DNA of 64,000 nucleotides from DATAGF01 sp963835685. Lineage in GTDB: Bacteria > Actinomycetota > Thermoleophilia > Miltoncostaeales > Miltoncostaeaceae. Within the stretch, counting starts at the first letter, position 1; each line of letters starts with the position of its first letter. The notes beneath the pieces are model-generated. The model saw only the letters and a program-made list of their open reading frames with translations. It was not told where the DNA came from and did not search any database. Location: positions 124,001 to 188,000 of the forward strand of contig CAWIGI010000004.1 in assembly GCA_963835685.1 (NCBI GenBank), written 5' to 3'. The translations under genes were made by a program, and so were the position numbers. Shown here piece by piece: positions 43,103 to 49,688 of the stretch.

Positions 43103-44050
43103 ATGGGCACCGTCTCCAGCGCCGATTCGTGGGTGCGCAGCGCGATCTCGCCGGTCAGGCGCGCCGGTGCCTGGCTCGTCGCGGCGGCCGTCGGCACGAT
43201 CCGCCGGTGCGTCCGGGACGACATCACCCAGATCGCGAGCCAGTTCTCCTACAACGCGTTCCTGGCGACGGTGCCGTTCATGTTCGTGCTGGTCTCGATC
43301 ATCGGCCTCGTCGCCGAGCCGGACACCTTCGACGAGTTCCTCGCGGACGACGCGGACAACGCGATCCCCATCGAGCTGCGCCAGATCCTGCGCTCGGCGC
43401 TGAGGTCGGCCACGGCCAGCACCGGGCAGGCGGTCCTCTTCCTGACCATCGGTCTTCTGACCGCCCTCTACGTCTCCGCGAACGTGATGGGGTCCCTGGT
43501 CGGCGGCCTCGACCGCGCGCGCGGCGTGCCCCACAGGCCCTGGGCGCGGGGCAAGCTGACGGCGCTGATCATCGCGATCGCGACCAGCGTCCTCGTGGTG
43601 GCGACCACGCTGGCGCTGGTGGGCGGCTCGCGCCTCGTGGAGAGCGTGGCCGAGGAGCTGTTCGGCCGCGGGGCGCCGAACGTCGCCAGCCGCTTCCTCT
43701 ACCTGATCGGCACCGCGAGCCTCCTGCTCTTCACCCTGGCCGTCTACCACTTCGGCCCGAACGCGCCGCGGCGACGGCTCCTGCACGACCTGCCCGGGGC
43801 GCTCGTCGGCGTGGCGCTCTGGCTGGGCGTCACCCGCCTGTTCGCCCTCTACATCGAGAACTTCGACTCGTACAAGACGGTCTACGGCGCCCTGGCCGGC
43901 GCCGCCATCTACCTGATCTTCCTCTTCCTGACCTGCGTGGCGCTGCTGATCGGCGCCGAGGTCAACGAGCAGCTGCACGGGATGCGCATGCGACGGCGGG
44001 CGGAGAAGGCGCGGGGGGAGCCGGCGGAGGCGCCGACCCGGACGCTCTGA
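43103..44050 (+). CDS. YihY/virulence factor BrkB family membrane protein
   Basis: The 315-residue protein has about six membrane segments in the YihY pattern: DITQIASQFSYNAFLATVPF near residue 40, AVLFLTIGLLTALYVSANVM, LTALIIAIATSVLVVATTLA, LLFTLAVYHFGPNAPRRRLL, HDLPGALVGVALWLGVTRLF and YGALAGAAIYLIFLFLTCVA. The GAEVNEQL motif near its end is characteristic. The function is unknown; it is not RNase BN despite the old name. The frame is open far upstream, but ATG 43103 gives the family length and has TATCCA 7 bases ahead. Confidence 0.88.
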   Translation: MGTVSSADSWVRSAISPVRRAGAWLVAAAVGTIRRCVRDDITQIASQFSYNAFLATVPFMFVLVSIIGLVAEPDTFDEFLADDADNAIPIELRQILRSALRSATASTGQAVLFLTIGLLTALYVSANVMGSLVGGLDRARGVPHRPWARGKLTALIIAIATSVLVVATTLALVGGSRLVESVAEELFGRGAPNVASRFLYLIGTASLLLFTLAVYHFGPNAPRRRLLHDLPGALVGVALWLGVTRLFALYIENFDSYKTVYGALAGAAIYLIFLFLTCVALLIGAEVNEQLHGMRMRRRAEKARGEPAEAPTRTL

Positions 44051-44057
44051 GCCCCGC

Positions 44058-44867
44058 TCAGCGCTGGCAGCCGGGACACCAGAAGGTGGGCCGGTTGGCG
44101 TCGCCCTGGCCCCGCGAGCGGATCGGCGCCCCGCACCGGCGGCAGGGCCTCCCCCGGCGCCCGTAGACCCACGTCCGCTCCCGGCTCGAGGGCGGCGCCG
44201 CCGGCGGCCGGTGGGTGCGGATCGCGCCGCCCGTGCGGACGTCGGCCGCCATCAGGCGGGCGGCCGTGGCGCCGAGCTCGGCCGCCTCCTCGGGGCGCAG
44301 GCTCCCGACCGGCCTCCAGGGGTCGATGCGCGCGAGGAAGCAGGTCTCGCTTTTGTAGACGTTGCCCACCCCGGCCACCACGCGCTGGTCCATCAGCGCC
44401 TCGCCGACCTCGCGGGTCGGATCGAGCCGCGCCAGGGCGGCCGCCGCCGCGGCCGCCGGCTCGACCGCGTCGCCGAGCAGGTCCGGGCCCGTCGCGCGGA
44501 GGCCGCGCGGGAGGGGCTCGCCGGGCTCCAGGAGCCGGACCTGCGGGCACCGGTACAGGGCGGCGACGTGATCGGCGGTCCACAGGGCGAGGAACAGGCC
44601 GCCCGGTCGCGGCGCCCGCGACGCCGGCAGCAGCCGCCAGGCCCCGCGCACCATCAGGTGCGAGTGCAGCACCCGGCCGCTCGCGAAGCGCAGCAGGTGG
44701 TGCTTGCCGACCGCCTCGGCCGCGCTGACCGCGTCGCCGGCGAGCCGCTCGGGGATGCGCTGGCCGGCGAGGCGCGCCTCCGGCGCCTCGACCCGCACCA
44801 GCCGCCGGCCGGCGAGCGCCCGGCCCAGGCGCAGGGCGTTGCGGTGGGAGACCTGGCCCTCGGGCAC
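44058..44867 (-). CDS. Fpg/Nei family DNA glycosylase (endonuclease VIII-like)
   Basis: The 269-residue protein begins VPEGQVSHRNALRLGRALAG, placing the Pro and Glu directly after the initiator as in Nei-type enzymes, where Pro2 is the nucleophile. It has LMDQRVVAGVGNVYKSETCF (helix-two-turn-helix) near residue 167 and a C-terminal zinc finger CRRCGAPI to FWCPGCQ. It removes oxidised bases and nicks the strand. The PEG rather than PEL start and the conserved VGKHHLLRF point to Nei rather than MutM. GTG 44867 is set by both the family and the TATCGT box 6 bases upstream. Confidence 0.9.
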   Translation of the reverse strand: MPEGQVSHRNALRLGRALAGRRLVRVEAPEARLAGQRIPERLAGDAVSAAEAVGKHHLLRFASGRVLHSHLMVRGAWRLLPASRAPRPGGLFLALWTADHVAALYRCPQVRLLEPGEPLPRGLRATGPDLLGDAVEPAAAAAAALARLDPTREVGEALMDQRVVAGVGNVYKSETCFLARIDPWRPVGSLRPEEAAELGATAARLMAADVRTGGAIRTHRPPAAPPSSRERTWVYGRRGRPCRRCGAPIRSRGQGDANRPTFWCPGCQR

Positions 44868-44873
44868 CGGGCG

Positions 44874-44879
44874 ACGATA
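44874..44879 (-). promoter_or_regulatory. Putative -10 box for leaderless Nei-type gene
   Basis: TATCGT on the minus strand ends 6 bases before GTG 44867. Here the biochemical need for Pro at position 2 confirms the start independently. Confidence 0.6.
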
Positions 44880-44987
44880 GCGCCGGGTGGCCCCCCGACC
44901 CTCGCAAATTCTTTCAAACCTCCTAACCCCCCGAAAACGTAGATTCTTGCGAAGACGGCGCCGCTGGGGCACCCTGGAGTGGTACGG

Positions 44988-45656
44988 ATGCGAGGCTCCT
45001 CGAAGACACGGATGCGCGTGCTGGTGGTCGCGGCCGCCTGCGCCCTGGGTGCCGCCCTCGCCGCGGCGCCGCTCGCCGGCGCCGCGACCAAGGCGCCGTC
45101 GAAGAGGCCGCTTCCGACCTTCGTCTTCGGCGGCCACGCCACGGTGCAGTTCGCCCCCGCCCTCATGGCGTCGTACGGCATCACCGTCGAATGGCGGGGC
45201 AGGAACAAGCCGACGGCGCAGGGGGGCCTGCGCTACAGAGTCATCGACGGCAAGACCACCCTGAAGTTCCCGCTGAAGTCGGTGATCAAGACCGTCGGCA
45301 ACGTGGGGCTGGAGCAGACGGCCACCGGCAGGGACCTGAACTTCACCGACTTCCACGTCAGGCTCAGCCCCTCCAGGTCCGTGCTGTCCGCGGCGACGGG
45401 CTCGAACATCGGCTACGGCGGCCCTCGCCAGTCGCTCCTGGGCATCTCGCCAACGGCTCCGAGCGTGGTCGTGAAGGGGACCCGCCTGCACGTGTACAAC
45501 GTGCCGATCACGCTGACGGCCACAGGCGCGGCGGCGATGAACGCGCAGTTCGCCGCCGGGCTGCCGGTGCCGCCCTTCGCGGCCGGCCAGGTCGTCGGCC
45601 TGCTCAACATCAGGACGCACTGGTACAACCCGAAGCCAGGGGGTCGCAGGTCGTAG
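44988..45656 (+). CDS. Secreted HtaA-domain-like protein
   Basis: The 222-residue product has a signal peptide (MRVLVVAAACALGAALAAAP, with GAAT cleavage). The mature part has the strand pattern and wording of HtaA-type domains: LNFTDFHVRLSPSRSVLSAA, VVVKGTRLHVYNVPITLTAT and the C-terminal AAAMNAQFAAGLPVPPFAAG. HtaA domains bind haem in corynebacteria; many actinobacterial members have no known ligand, and no haem-binding residue is evident here. ATG 44988 is used, with GTG 44979 in frame. TAGATT at 44940-44945 is a likely -10 box. Confidence 0.6.
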   Translation: MRGSSKTRMRVLVVAAACALGAALAAAPLAGAATKAPSKRPLPTFVFGGHATVQFAPALMASYGITVEWRGRNKPTAQGGLRYRVIDGKTTLKFPLKSVIKTVGNVGLEQTATGRDLNFTDFHVRLSPSRSVLSAATGSNIGYGGPRQSLLGISPTAPSVVVKGTRLHVYNVPITLTATGAAAMNAQFAAGLPVPPFAAGQVVGLLNIRTHWYNPKPGGRRS

Positions 45657-45659
45657 GCT
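45654..45659 (+). promoter_or_regulatory. Putative -10 box for leaderless phosphatase gene
   Basis: TAGGCT ends 6 bases before GTG 45666. Its first three bases are the stop codon of the preceding gene. Confidence 0.45.
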
Positions 45660-45665
45660 GACGCG

Positions 45666-46133
45666 GTGCGCGTCTGCTTCGTCTGCCTCGGGAACATCTG
45701 CCGCTCCCCGACGGCCGAGGCGGTGATGCGCCACCGGGTCGCGGAGGCGGGGCTCGCCGGCGCCATCGAGGTCGAGAGCGCGGGCACCGGGTCCTGGCAC
45801 GTCGGCGACCCGCCGGACGCGCGCGCCGCCCAGGAGGCCCGGGCGCGCGGCTTCCTGATGGACGGACGGGCCCGTCAGTTCCGCTCCGCCGACTTCGCGC
45901 GCTTCGACCTCGTGCTCGCGATGGACGAGGAGAACGCCGAGCACCTGCGCCGGATCGCCCCGGACGCGGAGGCGGCGGCGAAGGTGCGGCTCCTGCGGGA
46001 GTTCGACCCCGCGGCGGCCGGCGACGACCTCTCCGTGCCGGACCCCTACTACGGGGGCCCGGACGGGTTCTCGACCGTGTTCGAGCTGGTCGATGCCGCC
46101 TGCCGCGGCCTGGTCGACCATCTGCGGCCCTGA
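45666..46133 (+). CDS. Low-molecular-weight protein-tyrosine phosphatase
   Basis: The 155-residue protein begins VRVCFVCLGNICRSPTAEAV with the catalytic CxxxxCRS loop (VCLGNICRS), and has the acid loop VPDPYYGGPDGFSTVFELVD near residue 122. It dephosphorylates protein tyrosines or sugar phosphates; many actinobacteria use it in capsule control or signalling. The expected start is immediately before the loop, which fits GTG 45666. A fructosamine kinase-like gene follows directly, which may be meaningful because the two are often adjacent in actinobacteria. Confidence 0.93.
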   Translation: MRVCFVCLGNICRSPTAEAVMRHRVAEAGLAGAIEVESAGTGSWHVGDPPDARAAQEARARGFLMDGRARQFRSADFARFDLVLAMDEENAEHLRRIAPDAEAAAKVRLLREFDPAAAGDDLSVPDPYYGGPDGFSTVFELVDAACRGLVDHLRP

Positions 46134-46222
46134 GCTGAGGGAGGCCGTCGCCGCGGCGGCCGGCGTCGGCCGTCGCCGCCTCCTCGCCGGTCGCGGGCGG
46201 CGACATCAACCGCGCCGAGCGG

Positions 46223-46990
46223 ATGGCGCTGGCGGACGGGCGCGAGCTGTTCGTCAAGCACCGCCAGGGCGCTCCCGCCGGCATGTACGCCGCCGAGGCC
46301 GCCGGGCTGGCCTGGCTCGCCGAGCCCGCCGCGCTGCGCACGCCCGCCGTCGTCGCGGTCGGCGACGAGCGCCCGCCCCGCTTCCTCGCGCTCGAGTGGA
46401 TCCCCCGCGGCCGGCCCGCGCCCGGCCACGACGAGGCGCTCGGGCGGGGCCTCGCCGCGCTCCACCGGGCCGGCGCCCCCGCCTTCGGCCTGGCCGAGGA
46501 CAACTTCATCGGGAGCCTGCCCCAGCGCAACGGGCTCGCCGGCTCGTGGCCCGAGTTCTACGGCGAGCGCCGCCTCGAGCCGCTGGCGAGGATGGCCGCC
46601 GACGCCGGCGCCCTCGGGCCGGGGTTCCTGGCCGGCCTCGAGCGCCTGCGGGCCCGGCTGCCCGACCTCGGCGGCCCGCCCGAGCCGCCGGCGCGCCTGC
46701 ACGGCGACCTCTGGGGAGGCAACGCGATGACCAGCGCCGACGGCGCCCCGGTCCTCATCGACCCCGCCGTCTACGGCGGCCACCGCGAGATCGACCTGGC
46801 CATGATGCGCCTCTTCGGCGGCTTCTCCCCGACGGTCTTCGCCGCCTACGCCGAGGCCCACCCCCTCGCCCCCGGCCACGAGGACCGCGTCGAGCTCTAC
46901 CAGCTCTACCCCGTCCTGGTCCACGTGGTCCTCTTCGGCGGCGGCTACGCCCGCTCCGCCGAGCGCATCCTGCGCCGCTACGCCGGCTGA
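46223..46990 (+). CDS. Fructosamine kinase family protein, N-terminus frameshifted
   Basis: From ATG 46223 the 255 residues show fructosamine/ketoamine kinase features: ALADGRELFVKHRQGAPAGM with the ATP-site lysine, RFLALEWIPRGRPAPGHDEA, the catalytic loop ARLHGDLWGGNAMTSADGAP near residue 155 and the metal-binding LIDPAVYGGHREIDLAMM. These kinases phosphorylate ketoamines to start deglycation of proteins. In-frame codons before the ATG read VAGGDINRAER, the expected lead-in, and LREAVAAAAG occurs in another frame near 46140, so a one-base shift near 46165 hides the true start, probably close to 46130. Confidence 0.82.
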   Translation: MALADGRELFVKHRQGAPAGMYAAEAAGLAWLAEPAALRTPAVVAVGDERPPRFLALEWIPRGRPAPGHDEALGRGLAALHRAGAPAFGLAEDNFIGSLPQRNGLAGSWPEFYGERRLEPLARMAADAGALGPGFLAGLERLRARLPDLGGPPEPPARLHGDLWGGNAMTSADGAPVLIDPAVYGGHREIDLAMMRLFGGFSPTVFAAYAEAHPLAPGHEDRVELYQLYPVLVHVVLFGGGYARSAERILRRYAG

Positions 46991-47011
46991 AGGGGCGCCC
47001 TCCGGGCGGGC

Positions 47012-47171
47012 CGAATTGTGAAGGTGCCATTTGGCCAAGGAGTGGGTGGCCAATTGGCCACGCCGCCACATCCCACTCGTGATGGGCGATCTCGCCCGAG
47101 CAACCACTCCGGCGATCCGGGGTCGAATTGTGAACGTGCCAATTGGCCAAGGAGTGGTCGGCCAATTGGCC
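47012..47171. repeat. Paired 48-bp palindrome-rich direct repeat with interlocking stems
   Basis: Two 48-base copies (47012-47059 and 47124-47171) share 44 positions and start 112 bases apart. Each holds one or two GGCCAATTGGCC-type palindromes. Copy 1 contains GAGTGGG, complementary to CCCACTC at 47072-47078; copy 2 contains GGAGTGGT, complementary to ACCACTCC at 47103-47110. GGGCGA-tc-TCGCCC (47084-47097) forms a hairpin at the centre. No protein frame is convincing across it. It may be a structured RNA, a protein-binding site or a small mobile repeat. Confidence 0.7.
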
Positions 47172-47226
47172 GACCCCCGCCTCCTCCCCGTCTGGGCTGA
47201 CTCCGGCGACTGGGTGGGACGGCCGG

Positions 47227-47232
47227 TACGCT
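47227..47232 (+). promoter_or_regulatory. Putative -10 box ahead of the small gene at 47259
   Basis: TACGCT is followed after 7-8 bases by a probable start near 47240, giving a leader of about 19 bases before ATG 47259. Confidence 0.35.
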
Positions 47233-47258
47233 CCGTCGCCACGACCTCCTCCGCCGAC

Positions 47259-47549
47259 ATGCCGAGCTCGTCCGCCGGGAGGCGGACTCCGACCTCGCGG
47301 TGGACGTCCTTCGTGGCCGACCTCGGGGCGGAGACGCCGCGGACGCTCACCGAGCTCGGCAACCCCGCTCACCGGCTCCGCGTCGAGCACAACCGGGAGA
47401 CGCTCCTCGTGCACCTGAGCGACGAGGACGGCAAGGGGTGGACCGTCCTGGCGGTTGACCGGGCGACCCGTCGCTGGGCCGTGGCGCAGGCCCGCCGGCA
47501 GCTCGATGCCGCCGAGGAGGCGTACTCGCGGCTCTATCCAAACGGCTGA
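47259..47549 (+). CDS. Small protein of unknown function
   Basis: A 96-residue protein with consistent G/C third positions from ATG 47259. The core is LGNPAHRLRVEHNRETLLVH, LSDEDGKGWTVLAVDRATRR and a C-terminal helix RWAVAQARRQLDAAEEAYSR. The alternation suggests two or three beta strands and a helix. There is no signal peptide or recognised family. The frame is open further upstream through the palindromic repeat, but that part does not read as protein. GTG 47313 would give a shorter 78-residue form. Confidence 0.6.
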   Translation: MPSSSAGRRTPTSRWTSFVADLGAETPRTLTELGNPAHRLRVEHNRETLLVHLSDEDGKGWTVLAVDRATRRWAVAQARRQLDAAEEAYSRLYPNG

Positions 47550-47601
47550 GCCGGCGGCGCCGGGAACCGCTCGTGAGGGCGGCCCCCGGCGGCCGCGGGC
47601 G

Positions 47602-48033
47602 TCAGCTCGCGACGACGCCCTCGGGCACGAGGCCCAATTGCGCCAGGAAGCCCAGCTGGTCGTAGTAGACGCGGTGGCTGTGAATCAGCCCGTCGCGCAC
47701 GGTCAACAGGTCGCACCCGCGCATGTCGCCGCGCCTGCCCGTGGCGGGGATCGTGCCGTCGGGCGTCTCGAGCGGCCCCGAGTGCGTGCCCGTTGCGCTC
47801 CACTCGTTCACCGCCGTGTCCCCGACCTCCGCCTTGAGCTCGTCCTGAGCCTGGAGATCGGGGAACGCGTCGAAGAACACCTGCCAGTACCCGGCGATCG
47901 CCTCGCGCCCCCGGAACTCCCCCATCGGGTCGCTCAGGGCCGCGTCGTCCTCGTAGAGCGCGGCGATCGCCTCCGCGTCGTGGGCGTTGATCGCGTCCGT
48001 GTAGCGGTCGGAGATCTCGCGTGCTGTGGCCAT
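47602..48033 (-). CDS. SnoaL-like/ester cyclase family protein
   Basis: The 143-residue protein has the NTF2-like SnoaL pattern: REISDRYTDAINAHDAEAIA, ALYEDDAALSDPMGEFRGRE, AIAGYWQVFFDAFPDLQAQD, VNEWSATGTHSGPLETPDG and VRDGLIHSHRVYYDQLGFLA. The family includes polyketide cyclases and small isomerases, as well as many proteins of unknown ligand. ATG 48033 has GAGGAGGTGGG just ahead. It stands between two small intergenic gaps and is followed on the same strand side by the HD-LuxR gene upstream, 23 bases away, so both may be linked. Confidence 0.85.
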   Translation of the reverse strand: MATAREISDRYTDAINAHDAEAIAALYEDDAALSDPMGEFRGREAIAGYWQVFFDAFPDLQAQDELKAEVGDTAVNEWSATGTHSGPLETPDGTIPATGRRGDMRGCDLLTVRDGLIHSHRVYYDQLGFLAQLGLVPEGVVAS

Positions 48034-48056
48034 GTCCCACCTCCTCGCCGCCCACG

Positions 48057-49655
48057 CTACGTCGACGAGGAGGGAGCGCCATGAGGCGTTTGCCCCATCT
48101 CTGCATCGAGCAGCCCGTGCTTCATCGCGAAGAGGCTCGCCCCAGCTCGGGTCCGTGCCCCGGTCTTCTGGTAGATGTGCTCGATGTGGTTTCGCGCGGT
48201 CTTCGGAGAGATCACGAGCTCGCGCGCGATCTGCTTGCTCGATGAGCCCCGGGCGAGGAGGCGGAGCACCTCGACCTCGCGGGGCGTCAGGCCCGCCGGC
48301 CACTGGCGACGCCGCCGCACGCGATGACCGGCCGCGGCGAGCACCGCGTTCACCGCGTCCCCGTCGAGACGACCCGCGGGCACCTCACGCCGCAGCTCGG
48401 CCTCGCTCTCAGCGGGCGAGCGAGCCGGACGGTGCGGCCGCGGCTCGATGAGCGCCTGGTAGCAGTCGGCCGCCGCGAGCAACCTCGCCGACGCCGGCAA
48501 CGCTCCGGCCGTCAGCCCGCGCGGGTACCCGAGGCCGTCGCAGCGCTCGTGGTGCATCGCCGCCAGCGCCCCGAGCTCGGCCAGGAGCGACGGACGCGCG
48601 AGCATGCGCTCGGCGAGGTACGGGTGGAGCCGCACCCGCTCCAGCTCGGCGTGTGACAGCGGGCCGGGCTTGTCCCAGATCGTGTTCGAGACGCCGAGGC
48701 GCCCGATGTCCTGCACGAGGGCTGCCCGCCGCACGGTGACCGCCTCGCGCTCGGGCAGCCCGTAGCCGGGCGCCGCCGCCTCGACGAGCGCCGCCACACC
48801 CCGTGAGTGGCCCGCGAAGTACGGTGACTTGAGGTCGCCGAAGTCGGCGACGGCCTCGAGGGCGGAGTCGAGCTCGCTCCCCGACAGCGTCGGTCGCAGC
48901 GCGGGCTCGGCGTCGATGAGCGCCTCCCACGTGGGCGTCTCGTCGAGCTCGGGCAGGGCGGCCGGCGCGATCCCGCAGAAGCGATCGACGAGGCCGGGAT
49001 CGAGCTGCCCGCCGCGGCGCTCCCTCGCCACCTGGATCGCGCCCTCGACACCGCGGAGCCGGTACCACGCGACGGTGAGGTCGGCGAGCTGCACGATGCG
49101 CGCGGCGAGCGTGAGCTCCTCGCCTCGCAGGCCTGCGGGCTTCCCCTTCCCGTCCCAGCGCTCGAACGAGTGCTGCAGCGCGTCGCGCACCTCCTGACCG
49201 AGCCCGAGCCGCACCGCGAAGTCTCCGGCGGCCGCGCAGTGGGTGCCGTCGAATTCCTCCACGGTGCGCCAGCCCGACACGACGAACGACCCGAGCGCCT
49301 TCGCTCGTCCGAGCGGCGGTCGCCCCGCGCCGAGATAGCGGGCCCCGAACCGCAGGAGGTCGAGCCCCGCGAACTCGTATTCGTAGGCTCCCGCGCGGGC
49401 GGCGATGTCGTCGCCGAACATCGACGCCATCTCGAACGAGTCGGCGTGGCAGCCGACCCAGGCGAGCAGGCCGACGTAGTAGACGACCGCGCGCTCCGAC
49501 TCGTCGAGGCCCAGGTCGTCCGCGAGCCTCATGCCGAGCAGGCACGTGCGCTGCGCGTGCTCCATCGGCTGCCCCATGCCGAGATCGGTGCCCAGCGAGA
49601 GCAGCGCGACGAGCTCCGCCGTCCGAAGCTCGGAGCCGCCGTCGCGCCCGGTCAT
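48057..49655 (-). CDS. Degenerate tandem HD/HD-GYP protein fused to LuxR DNA-binding domain
   Basis: The 532-residue protein has an N-terminal HD-like half (MEHAQRTCLLGMRLADDLGL and VGLLAWVGCHADS), a second half close to HD-GYP (YFAGHSRGVAALVEAAAPGY, AALVQDIGRLGVSNTIWDKP, MHHERCDGLGYPRGL) and a LuxR helix-turn-helix (LTPREVEVLRLLARGSSSKQ, ISPKTARNHIEHIYQKTGAR). The usual HD metal-binding pair is changed: LLHDIGK reads LVQDIGR, so the His is lost, while HHE and GYP are kept. It may sense rather than cleave a cyclic nucleotide and regulate transcription directly. ATG 49655 is leaderless-like. Confidence 0.85.
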   Translation of the reverse strand: MTGRDGGSELRTAELVALLSLGTDLGMGQPMEHAQRTCLLGMRLADDLGLDESERAVVYYVGLLAWVGCHADSFEMASMFGDDIAARAGAYEYEFAGLDLLRFGARYLGAGRPPLGRAKALGSFVVSGWRTVEEFDGTHCAAAGDFAVRLGLGQEVRDALQHSFERWDGKGKPAGLRGEELTLAARIVQLADLTVAWYRLRGVEGAIQVARERRGGQLDPGLVDRFCGIAPAALPELDETPTWEALIDAEPALRPTLSGSELDSALEAVADFGDLKSPYFAGHSRGVAALVEAAAPGYGLPEREAVTVRRAALVQDIGRLGVSNTIWDKPGPLSHAELERVRLHPYLAERMLARPSLLAELGALAAMHHERCDGLGYPRGLTAGALPASARLLAAADCYQALIEPRPHRPARSPAESEAELRREVPAGRLDGDAVNAVLAAAGHRVRRRRQWPAGLTPREVEVLRLLARGSSSKQIARELVISPKTARNHIEHIYQKTGARTRAGASLFAMKHGLLDAEMGQTPHGAPSSST

Positions 49656-49662
49656 GTCGCCG

Positions 49663-49668
49663 AGTCTA
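49663..49668 (-). promoter_or_regulatory. Putative -10 box for leaderless HD-LuxR gene
   Basis: TAGACT on the minus strand ends exactly 7 bases before ATG 49655. Confidence 0.5.
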
Positions 49669-49688
49669 GGAGGCGCCCCCCGCGCGGG

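Noticed and set aside
41945..43978. A long minus-strand frame covering the dehydrogenase and the region opposite the YihY gene
   Set aside because: Only the part from 42784 down matches a protein family; the upstream part is antisense to YihY and has no recognisable domain.
47012..47171. CRISPR array
   Set aside because: Only two repeats occur and they are 48 bases long with internal palindromes; the spacer pairs with the repeats themselves, and no cas gene is near.
47031..47258. N-terminal extension of the small gene through the palindromic repeat
   Set aside because: The translation over the repeat (for example KEWVANWP and NVPIGQGVVGQLADP) merely reflects the duplicated palindrome; coding bias becomes consistent only after about 47259.
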